Shown here: positions 1-9,822 of the stretch, piece after piece
Layout of the letters: each line of letters begins with the position of its first letter
Numbering within the stretch: position 1 is the stretch's first letter
Source: LMUY01 sp964246185
GTDB taxonomy: Bacteria > Pseudomonadota > Alphaproteobacteria > Acetobacterales > Acetobacteraceae
Length of the DNA: 64,000 nucleotides
Direction of reading: 5' to 3'
NCBI GenBank assembly: GCA_964246185.1
Contig: CAXTPP010000001.1
Location: forward strand, 1-64,000
Translations under genes and position numbers: made by a program
The notes under the pieces: model-generated
What the model saw: the letters and a program-made list of their open reading frames with translations, nothing else
Told to the model about the DNA's origin: nothing
The model's database searches: none

Positions 1-2
1 AG

Positions 3-410
3 CGGGAGGCGGTGCGCGCCGCCGCCGCCCGTCACGCCGGCCACCCGCCGCTGGACCTGGCCCGGCGCCTGGGCGGGCGGGAGCTGGCGGCGATGGCTGG
101 CGCGGTGGTGGCGGCGCGGCAGAACCGGACGCCGGTGCTGCTGGACGGGTTCGTCTGCGCCGCCGCCATCGCTCCCCTGGCGTTGGCGGCGCCTGGCGCG
201 CTGGACGGCTGCCTGGCCGCGTACGTCTCGGCGGAGGCGGCGCACCGGCGCTTGCTGGCCGAGCTGGGCCTGGAGCCGCTGCTCGACCTGGGGATGCGGC
301 TGGGTGAGGCGTCCGGGGCCGCGCTGGCGGTGCCGCTGCTGCGGGCGGCGCTGGCCTGCCACACGGGGATGGCGACGTTCGCGGACGCCGCCGTCGCGGG
401 CCGGGCGTGA
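3..410 (+). CDS. cobT: Nicotinate-nucleotide--dimethylbenzimidazole phosphoribosyltransferase, C-terminal part
   Basis: The open frame enters from the left edge, so the N-terminal part is outside the window. The visible 135 codons carry the end of the CobT fold: a conserved LLDGF stretch after ARQNRTPV, the HRRLLAELGLEPLLDLGMRLGE segment split over residues 75-98, and the closing GMATFADA. CobT activates dimethylbenzimidazole to alpha-ribazole phosphate in the lower-ligand branch of cobalamin synthesis. The stop overlaps the GTG start of cobS, so the two are translationally coupled. Confidence 0.9.
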   Translation, partial: REAVRAAAARHAGHPPLDLARRLGGRELAAMAGAVVAARQNRTPVLLDGFVCAAAIAPLALAAPGALDGCLAAYVSAEAAHRRLLAELGLEPLLDLGMRLGEASGAALAVPLLRAALACHTGMATFADAAVAGRA

Positions 411-1117
411 GGCGCTGGGCCGAGTTGGTGGGGGCGTTCTGCCTGCTTACCCGCCTGCCTGCTGGCAGGCTCGCCGCAGTCCATCCTCCGCCCGGCGATT
501 GCGTGTGGGCCTATCCGCTGGTGGGCGCTGCCGTCGGCTCGCTGGCGGCGGCTGTGCTGCGGCTGGGGCAGGCGGCCGGGATGGCGCAGCCGGTGGCGGC
601 GGCGTGGGCGCTGGCCTCGGCGGTGCTGGTTATCGGGGGGCTGCACGAGGATGGGCTGGCCGACACCGCGGACGGGTTTGGCGGCGCACGCACCCGGGAG
701 CGCAGGCTGGCGATCATGCGGGACAGCCGCATCGGCAGCTACGGCGCGCTGGCCGTGGCGTTCGGCCTGGCGCTGCGGGCCGTGCCGCTCGCCTTGTCCA
801 CCCGGCCGGAGCGCGCGCTGCTGCTGGCCGGGGTGCTCGGCCGGGGCGCGATGCTGCTGCCGGTGCTGCTGCTTAGGCCGGCGCGTCCGGACGGGCTTGG
901 GGCGTCGCTGCGCGCTGCCGGGCGCGGGCGGCTGCTCGCCGGCTTGGCAACTTGCGCCGTCATGGCATACGCGGCGCCAGGGGCAGGGTTGGCCGCGCTG
1001 GCCGCGGGATTGGTGGTCACGGCCCTCGCGCAACGGCAGGTTGGCGGCTATACCGGAGACGTGCTCGGCGCGGCCGAGGTGACGGCGGAGTGCGCGGCGC
1101 TGGCCATGTTGGGATAG
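407..1117 (+). CDS. cobS: Adenosylcobinamide-GDP ribazoletransferase (cobalamin synthase)
   Basis: A 236-residue hydrophobic membrane protein that joins adenosylcobinamide-GDP with alpha-ribazole, the last assembly step of cobalamin. The family signature is clear: HEDGLADTADGFGG at about residues 80-93, followed by RLAIMRDSRIGSYG. The rest consists of several alanine- and leucine-rich membrane segments. It starts at a GTG that overlaps the cobT stop (GTGA). Length is normal for the family. Confidence 0.95.
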   Translation: MRRWAELVGAFCLLTRLPAGRLAAVHPPPGDCVWAYPLVGAAVGSLAAAVLRLGQAAGMAQPVAAAWALASAVLVIGGLHEDGLADTADGFGGARTRERRLAIMRDSRIGSYGALAVAFGLALRAVPLALSTRPERALLLAGVLGRGAMLLPVLLLRPARPDGLGASLRAAGRGRLLAGLATCAVMAYAAPGAGLAALAAGLVVTALAQRQVGGYTGDVLGAAEVTAECAALAMLG

Positions 1118-1178
1118 CGGTCCGGCTGGGAACGCAGCGGCTGCGCCCGGCGTTTCCCGAATGAAACAGGAGTGGTGC

Positions 1179-1754
1179 ATGAGCGAGCAGACGAGCGCGT
1201 CGGGTCCGGTGTTGGCTGGCCCGGTCGAGGAGGTGCAGGGCGTGTTCCCAAGCGATGCCGCGATGCAGGACGCCTTGGGTCAGTTGCGCATGGTCGGCTT
1301 CGATCACGCCGACCTCAGCCTGCCGGCGACGCAACCGACGGCGAACGCGGCAACGCCGGAGCTGGGCGCGGCCAACCCGGTCACGGAGGACGACATGCGC
1401 CAGGCGCGCACCATGGGCACGAGCATGGCAGGCTACATCGGCGCTTTCGCGGCGGCGGGCGCCACGGTGGCGACGGGAGGTGCGGCGGGGGTGGCGATCG
1501 CGGCTGCGGCTGCGGTGGGCGCCGGGTCAGCGCTGGCGGCGAACGCGGTCGGGACAGCGGCCAAGGACTCTCAGGAGGAGGGTCGGGACGAAACGGCCGC
1601 GGCTGGAAAGCTGGTGCTAGCAGTACGGGCGAACACGCCCGAAAAGCGCGTCGACGCTGAGAAGATCATGCTGAAGGCTGGGGCTACGTCCGTGGCGGCC
1701 ATCAAGCGTGAGCCCGACGCTTCTAGTCTTGATGCGTCAAGCTGGACGGGCTGA
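1179..1754 (+). CDS. Small glycine/alanine-rich protein, general-stress-like (unknown function)
   Basis: A 191-residue protein. An upstream in-frame ATG exists at 1161, but an AGGAG sequence sits six bases before the ATG at 1179, so the later start is preferred. The N-terminal 50 residues resemble the short alpha-beta domain of general-stress proteins that precedes a glycine zipper (FPSDAAMQDALGQLRMVGFDHADLSL). A central stretch of about 60 residues of Gly/Ala repeats (GAFAAAGATVATGGAAGVA) looks like a glycine-zipper membrane-inserting hairpin. The C-terminus repeats an alpha-beta motif. Function is not known; a role in envelope stress is inference. Confidence 0.7.
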   Translation: MSEQTSASGPVLAGPVEEVQGVFPSDAAMQDALGQLRMVGFDHADLSLPATQPTANAATPELGAANPVTEDDMRQARTMGTSMAGYIGAFAAAGATVATGGAAGVAIAAAAAVGAGSALAANAVGTAAKDSQEEGRDETAAAGKLVLAVRANTPEKRVDAEKIMLKAGATSVAAIKREPDASSLDASSWTG

Positions 1755-1762
1755 CGGAGAGA

Positions 1763-1795
1763 TGCCGGCTCCCAAGGGAGCCGGCAGATCTTTTA
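1763..1795 (+). terminator. Rho-independent terminator between two convergent genes
   Basis: An 11-bp perfect stem (TGCCGGCTCCC, AA loop, GGGAGCCGGCA) at 1763-1786 is followed by GATCTTTT on the plus strand. It lies nine bases after the stop of the plus-strand gene and just beyond the cspA stop on the minus strand. It probably ends both transcripts, with the better T tract on the plus strand. Confidence 0.8.
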
Positions 1796-1996
1796 GACAA
1801 GCTTGAGGTTGCTCGCGGCAGCCTTGCCACGCTCCATCACGACGTCGTAGCTAACCTTTTGGTTTTCATCGAGGCCGCGCAGGCCAGCCGCCTGGACTGC
1901 CGTGATGTGAACGAAAACGTCCTTGCCGCCATCCTGCGGCATGATGAAGCCGAAACCCTTGGTGGTGTTGAACCACTTAACCGTACCTGTAGCCAT
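1793..1996 (-). CDS. cspA: Cold-shock domain protein
   Basis: A 67-residue single cold-shock domain, which is the full family length. Both RNA-binding motifs are intact: RNP1 as KGFGFI at residues 13-18 and RNP2 as VFVHI at about 27-31. Such proteins bind single-stranded RNA or DNA in the cytoplasm and melt mRNA structure. A CGGAG sequence lies upstream of the ATG. It is monocistronic and convergent with the preceding gene. Whether it is cold-induced cannot be told from sequence; the gene symbol is a family name. Confidence 0.93.
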   Translation of the reverse strand: MATGTVKWFNTTKGFGFIMPQDGGKDVFVHITAVQAAGLRGLDENQKVSYDVVMERGKAAASNLKLV

Positions 1997-2211
1997 AGCT
2001 GCGTCAACTCCGTCAAACTACCGCGCGGGTGCGCGGCATGTGTGGACAATCGTATCCGTGGACCACTTGACGGCAGCACCCTGTGAAGGGGGAGGCGCAG
2101 CAAGGCGGAGGCGGAAGCGCGATTGCGAGTGTGCCTGTTCGCAGCATTTGCACAGCAAGTCAATGTCAGTCAAGTGACACCTACGGCCTGGGAATCGATC
2201 CATTGGAAAGC

Positions 2212-2320
2212 GAGGCTGGGCTCTGCCTAGAACCGCCAAAGGCCGGAAGCCTTTGGAAACCGTTTTATAAAAAAGGATTCCAAAGGCTCTGCCTTTGGCG
2301 GAGTCCAGAAGCAGAGCCTC
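2212..2320. repeat. Long palindromic dispersed repeat, copy A
   Basis: A 109-bp imperfect inverted repeat in the gap between cspA and groEL. The left arm runs from GAGGCTGGGCTCTGCC through CCGCCAAAGGCC to GCCTTTGGAA. The right arm mirrors it as TTCCAAAGGC, GCCTTTGGCGG and GCAGAGCCTC. The arms are separated by an A/T-rich loop (GTTTTATAAAAAA). A close copy lies at 9823-9933 and a shortened inverted one at 14383-14429. Confidence 0.85.
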
Positions 2321-2343
2321 TGGCCTTGCTGGCTTGAAAGCAG

Positions 2344-2371
2344 AAAGGGCGGACCTTGCGGCCCGCCCTTT
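2344..2371 (-). terminator. Probable terminator of the groESL operon
   Basis: Inverted repeat AAAGGGCGG (2344-2352) and CCGCCCTTT (2363-2371), 28 bases beyond the groEL stop on the minus strand. The stem is GC-rich with A/T ends and the downstream sequence on the minus strand is CTGCTTTC. The T tract is weak, so termination is likely but not certain. Confidence 0.65.
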
Positions 2372-2399
2372 CCTTTCTTCCAAGCGGTGAGCGTCGGAC

Positions 2400-4058
<1,659 letters not shown>

Positions 4059-4102
4059 GTATTTCTGCCTTTTCTAATGGATGGGAGGAGCGCCGGGAGG
4101 CC

Positions 4103-4396
4103 TCAGGCCTGCTCGACGATGCCCATGATGTCGGACTCTTTCATGATCAGCAGCTCTTCGCCGTCGATCTTGACTTCAGTGCCCGACCATTTGCCGAACA
4201 GGATCTTGTCCCCGGCCTTGACTTCCAGGGCAACGATCGCGCCCTGCTCGTTGCGTGCGCCGGGGCCGGCGGCGACGATCTCGCCCTGCATCGGCTTCTC
4301 TTTCGCCGTGTCGGGGATGATGATGCCGCCGACGGTCTTCTCTTCGGCTTCCAGGCGCTTGACCACCACGCGGTCATGCAGCGGACGGAACTTCAT
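4103..4396 (-). CDS. groS: Co-chaperonin GroES (10 kDa)
   Basis: A 97-residue co-chaperonin that caps the GroEL ring. The start is the ATG of MKFRPLHDRVVV, which has GAGGAG upstream. A longer reading frame from 4456 would run through the CIRCE operator and is not real. The mobile-loop sequence EEKTVGGIIIPDTAKEKP and the C-terminal KESDIMGIVE are intact. First gene of the groESL operon. Confidence 0.98.
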   Translation of the reverse strand: MKFRPLHDRVVVKRLEAEEKTVGGIIIPDTAKEKPMQGEIVAAGPGARNEQGAIVALEVKAGDKILFGKWSGTEVKIDGEELLIMKESDIMGIVEQA

Positions 4397-4449
4397 GGTT
4401 GCGATACTCCTCAGCGAACTGACACTGTTCATACCCGGCTGGAGCACGG

Positions 4450-4476
4450 TTGGCACTCACCCCGCCGGAGTGCCAG
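4450..4476 (-). promoter_or_regulatory. CIRCE operator (HrcA-binding site)
   Basis: TTGGCACTC, nine bases, then GAGTGCCAG: the 9-9-9 inverted repeat of CIRCE (consensus TTAGCACTC-N9-GAGTGCTAA), with G-C variants at two mirrored positions. It lies 54 bases upstream of the groES start, directly after the -10 element, where bound HrcA would block transcription. hrcA itself is not in the window. Confidence 0.95.
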
Positions 4477-4478
4477 CC

Positions 4479-4507
4479 GTTTAGTCCCGGGCATGCCCGG
4501 CCGTCAA
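4479..4507 (-). promoter_or_regulatory. Predicted groESL promoter
   Basis: On the minus strand, TTGACG (4507-4502) is followed after 17 bases by CTAAAC (4484-4479). This is good spacing for a sigma-70-type promoter, and a CTTGA-like -35 also fits alphaproteobacterial heat-shock promoters. The start of transcription would fall inside the CIRCE element just downstream. Confidence 0.7.
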
Positions 4508-4877
4508 CCCTGGCGAGCCGCGCTTGCTATCATGGCGGAAGTTCGCCCCGCGAGGCGCCGAATCCTGAACGTGCGGCAGTAACGCCGAAGAGGCGCTGAA
4601 AGCTGCGATGCCGGTTCGCAGGTCATCAGCTTGCAGGTCAGGCAACGGTGTTTGCCAGGATCGGATTCCGGCAATCCGGCTAATGCCTTGGTTCAAGCGC
4701 CAGAGAACTGCACAGTCCAGGAGCGGCCTGCACTAGCTGTCTCTGCAAATCAGCCAAGACAGGGTTGGTGGGACATATTTATTCTGTTTGCCAATGCGAC
4801 TTCCCTTGAGAAAAACCGCGTAGAGTGCAAGGTAGTGCCACGCGCGTCCGCGAATCGTGACAAGGAGCTGATTTATC
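4508..4877. other. Intergenic region between groES and mucR
   Basis: About 370 bases between two divergently transcribed genes. I see no convincing coding frame or RNA gene. The last 120 bases before mucR are more A/T-rich (around TATTTATTCTGTTTG) and probably hold its promoter, but I could not assign clear -35 and -10 boxes. Confidence 0.5.
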
Positions 4878-5333
4878 ATGGCCGAAGACAACTCGACACA
4901 GGCAGTCCTTGGGCTGACAGCCCAGATCGTTTCCGCCCACGTGTCCAATAACACCGTGTCACGTGACGCCTTGCCGGAGTTGATACAGCAGGTTTTCTCC
5001 GCGCTGACCGCGGCCGGAACAGAACAGGCCGAGCCCGAGCAGCTGCAGCCGGCGGTGCCCATCAAAAAGTCGGTTTTTCCTGACTACATCGTGTGTCTGG
5101 AGGACGGCAAGAAGCTGAAAATGCTGAAGCGGCACTTGCAAACGTCATACAATATGACGCCCGAGCAGTATCGCGAGCGCTGGGGCCTGCCGCACGATTA
5201 CCCGATGGTGGCGCCGCGGTATGCCGAGCACCGCTCTGAGTTGGCCAAGAAGATCGGCCTCGGCCGCAAGCCGGTGATCCAGATGGATGCCGCCGCCGCA
5301 GCCCCTGCCAAGCGCGGACGCAAGGCTGCCTGA
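4878..5333 (+). CDS. MucR/Ros-family transcriptional regulator
   Basis: A 151-residue DNA-binding regulator. An AAGGAG precedes the ATG at good spacing. The N-terminal half is the helical oligomerisation part. The prokaryotic zinc-finger domain spans about 60-125, with KKSVFPDYIVCLEDGKK and the signature MTPEQYRERWGLP plus YPMVAPRYAEHRS. The C-terminus is basic (KRGRKAA). Of the four Ros zinc ligands (Cys, Cys, His, His), this protein keeps the first Cys and first His. The second Cys is Asp (CLED) and the second His is Tyr (HLQTSY). Relatives act as H-NS-like regulators of exopolysaccharide, motility and cell-cycle genes; the targets here are unknown. Confidence 0.9.
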   Translation: MAEDNSTQAVLGLTAQIVSAHVSNNTVSRDALPELIQQVFSALTAAGTEQAEPEQLQPAVPIKKSVFPDYIVCLEDGKKLKMLKRHLQTSYNMTPEQYRERWGLPHDYPMVAPRYAEHRSELAKKIGLGRKPVIQMDAAAAAPAKRGRKAA

Positions 5334-5608
5334 CTTCATTACAGGAGCGCTGGGTCATAGGAGCGTTGGGAGGGGCATCTCGCAACTGTCTCCCCCAATG
5401 TTTTCGAAAAAGGCAACCCAGCCGTACAAGACGCCTGTTGGACAACATTGTCCGCCGAATGACCGGCTGCCACGCTTAGCCTTGCGATAAAGGCGTCGCC
5501 CTTTCCGGGAGCGGGCGCCTCGCATGCATCGGCGGCCTGGCTTGTTGCAGTATCCCGCCTCCGCTAGCCTGTCCGCCAGAAAGACAACAATCCGGAGGAG
5601 GCCCTGCC

Positions 5609-6628
5609 ATGCCCATCACGCGCCGGACCGCACTCGGCCTGCTCGCGGCGCCAGCCCTGATCCGCGCCCGGTCGGCTCGGGCGGCGGACGCCAGGGTGTT
5701 GAAGATCAGCCACCAGTTTCCGGGCGGCACGGTGGAGCAGGGCGATTTCCGCGACCGGCTGGTACGGCGGTTCGCGGCCGCGGTGACCGAGAAGACCGGC
5801 GGCTCGCTGACCTTCGAGATCTATCCCGGCAGCTCGCTCATGAAGACGATAGCCCAGTTCTCGGCGCTGCGGCGCGGGGCGCTGGACTTCACGCTTTACC
5901 CGTTGGCCTATGCGGGCGGCGAGGTTCCAGAGGTCAATGTCGGGCTGATGCCGTGCCTGGTGACCAGCTACGCGCAGGGGACGGCTTGGAAGACGGCGCC
6001 GGTTGGGCAGGAGCTGTCCGCCGTGCTGGACAAGCGCGGCGTGAAGATCATGACCTGGATCTGGCAGGGCGGCGGCCTCGCGTCCCGCGCGCAGGCGGTG
6101 GTGCGGCCGGAGGACACCAGAGGGCTGAAAATCCGCGGCGCGTCGCGCGAGATGGACCTGATGCTGAAGGCGGCGGGCGGGATCATCAGCTCCGTCACCT
6201 CCGACGAGACGTATGCGGCGATGCAGACCGGGTCGCTGGACGCGGCCCTCACCTCGTCCACCAGCCTCATCAGCTTCCGGTTGCAGGAGATCGCGAAGAA
6301 CGTCACCACCGACCGGGGCGGGTCGTTCTGGTTCATGTTCGAGCCGCTGCTGATGTCCAAGGACGTGTTCGACAGCCTGACGCCGGACCAGCAGGCGGCG
6401 ATCGTGGAGGCGGGCGCGGCGCAGGAGCCGTTCGCGGTCGAGGCGGCCAAGGCCGATGACCAGTTGCTCGCCGACATCTATGGCAAGGCTGGCGTCAAGG
6501 TGTCGGACATGAATGCGGACGACATCGCGCAGTGGAAGGCCGTCGCCAAGGACTCGGCGTGGAAGGACTTCGCGGCCCGCAGCGCCTCCTGCGCCAACAT
6601 GCTGAAGCTGGCCGAGGCAGTGGCTTGA
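5609..6628 (+). CDS. TRAP transporter solute-binding protein, DctP family
   Basis: A 339-residue periplasmic binding protein. It starts 5 bases after a strong GGAGGAGG region. The N-terminus carries a twin-arginine-like signal (ITRRTALGLLAAPALI). The DctP fold follows, with the family segment around ETYAAMQTGSLDAALTSS at about 208-225, which helps form the carboxylate-binding site. It feeds the DctQM permease encoded next, driven by a sodium or proton gradient. Ligand unknown; the nearby sulfur-type flavoenzymes suggest an organic acid or sulfonate, but this is inference. Confidence 0.92.
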   Translation: MPITRRTALGLLAAPALIRARSARAADARVLKISHQFPGGTVEQGDFRDRLVRRFAAAVTEKTGGSLTFEIYPGSSLMKTIAQFSALRRGALDFTLYPLAYAGGEVPEVNVGLMPCLVTSYAQGTAWKTAPVGQELSAVLDKRGVKIMTWIWQGGGLASRAQAVVRPEDTRGLKIRGASREMDLMLKAAGGIISSVTSDETYAAMQTGSLDAALTSSTSLISFRLQEIAKNVTTDRGGSFWFMFEPLLMSKDVFDSLTPDQQAAIVEAGAAQEPFAVEAAKADDQLLADIYGKAGVKVSDMNADDIAQWKAVAKDSAWKDFAARSASCANMLKLAEAVA

Positions 6629-7209
6629 ACCTGTCTTTTCAAGGCTTGGCCGCACCCGCGGTCGCCGCGCCCGAGATCGTTGCCGACGTCCCGCGGGCCG
6701 GGCTGCTCGCGCCGGTCCAGGCGGTGGTCACGGCGTTGAATGGCGCGCTTGCCATGCTGTCGGCGCTGGCGATCGGGGCGGCCGGCTGCGTGCTGACCTG
6801 GGAGGTGATCGGGCGCTACTTCCTGGGCATCCCGAGCGATTGGCAGGACGAGCTGTCCACCTTCCTGCTGGTTGGCGCAACCTTCGGCTCCGCGGCCTGG
6901 ACGCAGGCCCGGCGCGGCCACGTCGGCATCGACGCGCTGGCGCAGGTGCTGCCGCCCAGGGTGGACCGGGCGCGGCGGGTGCTGGCGGATGCCTGCTCGC
7001 TGCTGTTCGTGACGTTCTTCGCCTGGAAGAGCTGGGCGCTGCTGGTGGAGGCGTGGCAGGAGGGCCAGACGACGCCGAGTTCCTGGGGGCCGCCGCTGTG
7101 GATCCCGTATGGCTGCATGGCGGCCGGCATGGCGCTGCTGGCGGTGCAGCTGCTGCTGCAGCTGCTGGGCAGCCGTCATTCGGACGCCGCCCCGGCGCAT
7201 CTCGCGTAA
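6625..7209 (+). CDS. TRAP transporter small permease, DctQ family
   Basis: A 194-residue membrane protein with four predicted helices. The family pattern is present: RYFLGIPSDWQDELSTFLL followed by WTQARRGHVGIDAL. The best start is the TTG at 6625, which overlaps the dctP stop (TTGA). An ATG further upstream at 6532 would lie inside dctP. Its stop overlaps the ATG of the large subunit, so all three genes are coupled. Confidence 0.9.
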   Translation: MNLSFQGLAAPAVAAPEIVADVPRAGLLAPVQAVVTALNGALAMLSALAIGAAGCVLTWEVIGRYFLGIPSDWQDELSTFLLVGATFGSAAWTQARRGHVGIDALAQVLPPRVDRARRVLADACSLLFVTFFAWKSWALLVEAWQEGQTTPSSWGPPLWIPYGCMAAGMALLAVQLLLQLLGSRHSDAAPAHLA

Positions 7210-8555
7210 TGGGCACCGGGTGGATCGGCCTGCTGTATGGCGGGGCGACGCTGGTGGCGCTGTTCTCCGGCATCCCGATCGCGTTCGCGCTGGGCGGGGT
7301 GGCGACCGTGTTCATGATGATCTTCATGCCGGCCGCCTCGCTCGATACGGTGGCGCAGAACGTCTACGAGGAGATCGCCTCCATCACGCTGCTGACCATC
7401 CCGCTGTTCATCCTCAAGGGGGCGGCGATCGGCAAGTCCCGCGCGGGCAAGGACCTCTACGACGCGCTGCACACCTGGCTGCACCGGGTGCCGGGGGGAT
7501 TGGGCGTGGCCGTGGTGCTGGCGTGCGGGCTGTTCGCGGCAATGGCCGGGTCGAGCCCGGCGACCTGCTCGGCCATCGGCTCCTCCGGCATCCCGGAGAT
7601 GCGGCGGCGCGGCTACTCGCCCGGGTTCGCCGCCGGGCTGGTGGCGGCGGGCGGCACCCTCGGCATCCTGCTGCCGCCGTCCATCGTGCTGATCCTGTAC
7701 GCCGTCGCATCCGAGCAGTCGCTGGGGCGGCTGTTCCTGGCCGGGCTGGGACCCGGCGTGCTGCTGGTGCTGCTGTTCTCGACCTGGGCGGTGGTCCAGT
7801 GGCGTCGGGAGCACCGGCAGGCGGCGCGGGTGGCGGAGGCAGGCGGGCCGCGCAGCGAGATCCTGCGGGCGGACACCTACACCATGCGGGACCGCATGGC
7901 CGCGCTGCCCCGGGTGGCGCCGTTCCTTTTATTGCTGACCGGCGTGATGGTGGCGCTGTACGGCGGCATCGCGACGCCTTCGGAGACCGCCGGGCTGGGC
8001 GCCGTCATGGCGCTGCTGCTGATCGCGGCGATCTACGGCGCATGGCGCCTGCGGGACTTGCGGCCGATCTTCGAGGGCACGCTGGGGGAAAGCGGGATGC
8101 TGCTGATGATCATCGGCATGAGCCTGCTCTACAGCTACGTGATGAGCTACCTGCACATCAGCCAGGGCGCAGCCGGCTGGATCGTCGGCCTGCACCTGTC
8201 GCGCTGGCTGCTGCTGGCGGCCATCCTGGTGCTGGTGGTGGTGCTGGGATTTTTCCTGCCGCCGGTGTCGATCATCCTGATGACGGCGCCGATCATCCTG
8301 CCGCCGCTGCGCAGCGCCGGGTTCGACCTGGTCTGGTTCGGCGTGGTGATGGCGGTGGTGATGGAGATGGGGCTGATCCATCCGCCGGTCGGGCTCAACA
8401 TCTTCGTCATCAACCGGATCGCGCCGGACATCGGGCTGGGGCCGATCATCCGCGGCACGCTGCCGTTCGTGGCGCTGATGGCGGTGGGGGTGGTGATCCT
8501 GTCCGCCGTGCCCGGCATCGCGCTCTGGCTGCCGGATGCGGTTTACGGCCGGTAG
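7209..8555 (+). CDS. TRAP transporter large permease, DctM family
   Basis: A 448-residue, roughly 12-helix permease. It begins at an ATG sharing one base with the dctQ stop (TAATG). Typical motifs are GSSPATCSAIGSSGIPEM near 120 and GGTLGILLPPSIVLILYA near 150. Its last 65 codons have a decayed second copy at 12518-12711, so a related TRAP locus once existed nearby. Confidence 0.95.
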   Translation: MGTGWIGLLYGGATLVALFSGIPIAFALGGVATVFMMIFMPAASLDTVAQNVYEEIASITLLTIPLFILKGAAIGKSRAGKDLYDALHTWLHRVPGGLGVAVVLACGLFAAMAGSSPATCSAIGSSGIPEMRRRGYSPGFAAGLVAAGGTLGILLPPSIVLILYAVASEQSLGRLFLAGLGPGVLLVLLFSTWAVVQWRREHRQAARVAEAGGPRSEILRADTYTMRDRMAALPRVAPFLLLLTGVMVALYGGIATPSETAGLGAVMALLLIAAIYGAWRLRDLRPIFEGTLGESGMLLMIIGMSLLYSYVMSYLHISQGAAGWIVGLHLSRWLLLAAILVLVVVLGFFLPPVSIILMTAPIILPPLRSAGFDLVWFGVVMAVVMEMGLIHPPVGLNIFVINRIAPDIGLGPIIRGTLPFVALMAVGVVILSAVPGIALWLPDAVYGR

Positions 8556-8643
8556 CGCTGCTGGGCCCGCGCTTCGCGGCCTTCGAGCACGTTGGCGCGG
8601 GAGTTGTGGCAGCGACGCACGCCCACCATTTCGGTCGTGACGC

Positions 8644-9810
8644 ATGGCATGGGACGGCATGATGGACGGGATGATGGCGCAGGCCTTGCCGGATGCGGCG
8701 CTGGCGGCAATCTTTGGTCAGGCCGCCGCGGCGCATGACCGGGACGGGAGCTTCCCGCACGCGAACATGCGGCTGCTCGCCCGCGCAGGCCTGCTGAATT
8801 TGACCGCGGCAGCGCAGGGCGGCGGCGGCGGCGCTGGGCTGGGACGCGCTGCGGCGCTGGTGGGTGCAGTGGCCGAAGGGTGCGCCTCCACCGCGCTGGT
8901 GCTGGCGATGCAGCTGATCCACGTGCATCTGTCGAGCCGCAACTCGCGCTGGCCCGCCCGGCTCCGCAACCTGGTGGGGCGCAGCGCGGGCGACGGCGCC
9001 CTGATCAACGCGCTGCGCACCGAGCCGGCGTTGGGCACCCCGGCGCGCGGCGGCCTGCCGGATACCCTGGCCCGGCGCACCCCGGACGGCTGGGCGCTGA
9101 GCGGGCGCAAGCTCTACGCGACGGGTGCGCCGGGCCTGAGCTGGATGCTCGTCTGGGCGCGCACCGACGAGGACGCGCCGCGGGTCGGCTTCTTCCTCGT
9201 GCCGGCGGACCGGCCGGGCATCGCCATCGTGCCGACCTGGGACCAGCTGGGCCTGCGTGCGACCGGCAGCCATGACGTGGCGTTCGATGGCGTCGCGGTG
9301 CCCGGCGATCATGCCGTCGATATCCGCCTGCCGGGCGAATGGCTGCCGGACCCGGCGCAAGTGGCCTGGAACACGCTCACGATCGCGGCGCTCTACACGG
9401 GCGTGGCGACGGCGGCGCGGGACTGGCTGGTGGCGTTCCTGCGGGAACGGACGCCGGCCAACCTCGGCGCTCCGCTGGCCACCCTGCCGCGGATGCAGGA
9501 GGCGGTGGGCGGCATTGAGGCGCTGCTGCTGGCCAACCGGCGGCTGGTGGCCGGGGCCGCGGCGGACCACGATGCCGCCAGGGGAGGCCCAGGCGGGCCA
9601 AGTCCGGACGAGTGCAACCTGATCAAGACGGTCGCCGCCGAGAACGCGATCCGCGCCGTCGAGGAAGCGGTCAAGCTCGCGGGCAACCACGGGCTGTCCC
9701 GTTCCAACCCGCTGGAGCGGCATCTGCGGGATGTGCTGTGCGCCCGGGTCCATACCCCGCAGGCGGATGCGGCTTTTCTGGCGGCGGGACGCGCGGCGCT
9801 TGGACGCTGA
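8644..9810 (+). CDS. Acyl-CoA dehydrogenase-like flavoprotein (SfnB/DszC-like)
   Basis: A 388-residue protein of the acyl-CoA dehydrogenase superfamily. It has an alpha-helical N-terminal part, a middle beta domain (LSGRKLYATGAPGLSWMLVWAR) and a helical C-terminal FAD-binding part (KTVAAENAIRAVEEAVKLAGNHGLSR). The pattern is closer to the monooxygenase-like branch (SfnB, DszC) used in sulfur-compound metabolism than to true fatty-acid dehydrogenases. Context supports this, because the next gene is SsuD-like. Several in-frame ATGs lie within the first 11 codons, so the exact start is uncertain. Confidence 0.75.
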   Translation: MAWDGMMDGMMAQALPDAALAAIFGQAAAAHDRDGSFPHANMRLLARAGLLNLTAAAQGGGGGAGLGRAAALVGAVAEGCASTALVLAMQLIHVHLSSRNSRWPARLRNLVGRSAGDGALINALRTEPALGTPARGGLPDTLARRTPDGWALSGRKLYATGAPGLSWMLVWARTDEDAPRVGFFLVPADRPGIAIVPTWDQLGLRATGSHDVAFDGVAVPGDHAVDIRLPGEWLPDPAQVAWNTLTIAALYTGVATAARDWLVAFLRERTPANLGAPLATLPRMQEAVGGIEALLLANRRLVAGAAADHDAARGGPGGPSPDECNLIKTVAAENAIRAVEEAVKLAGNHGLSRSNPLERHLRDVLCARVHTPQADAAFLAAGRAALGR

Positions 9811-9822
9811 CCTACTAAAAGT

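Noticed and set aside
4631..4951. An open frame running into the start of mucR
   Set aside because: It has no ribosome site, overlaps mucR out of frame and has no recognisable motif.
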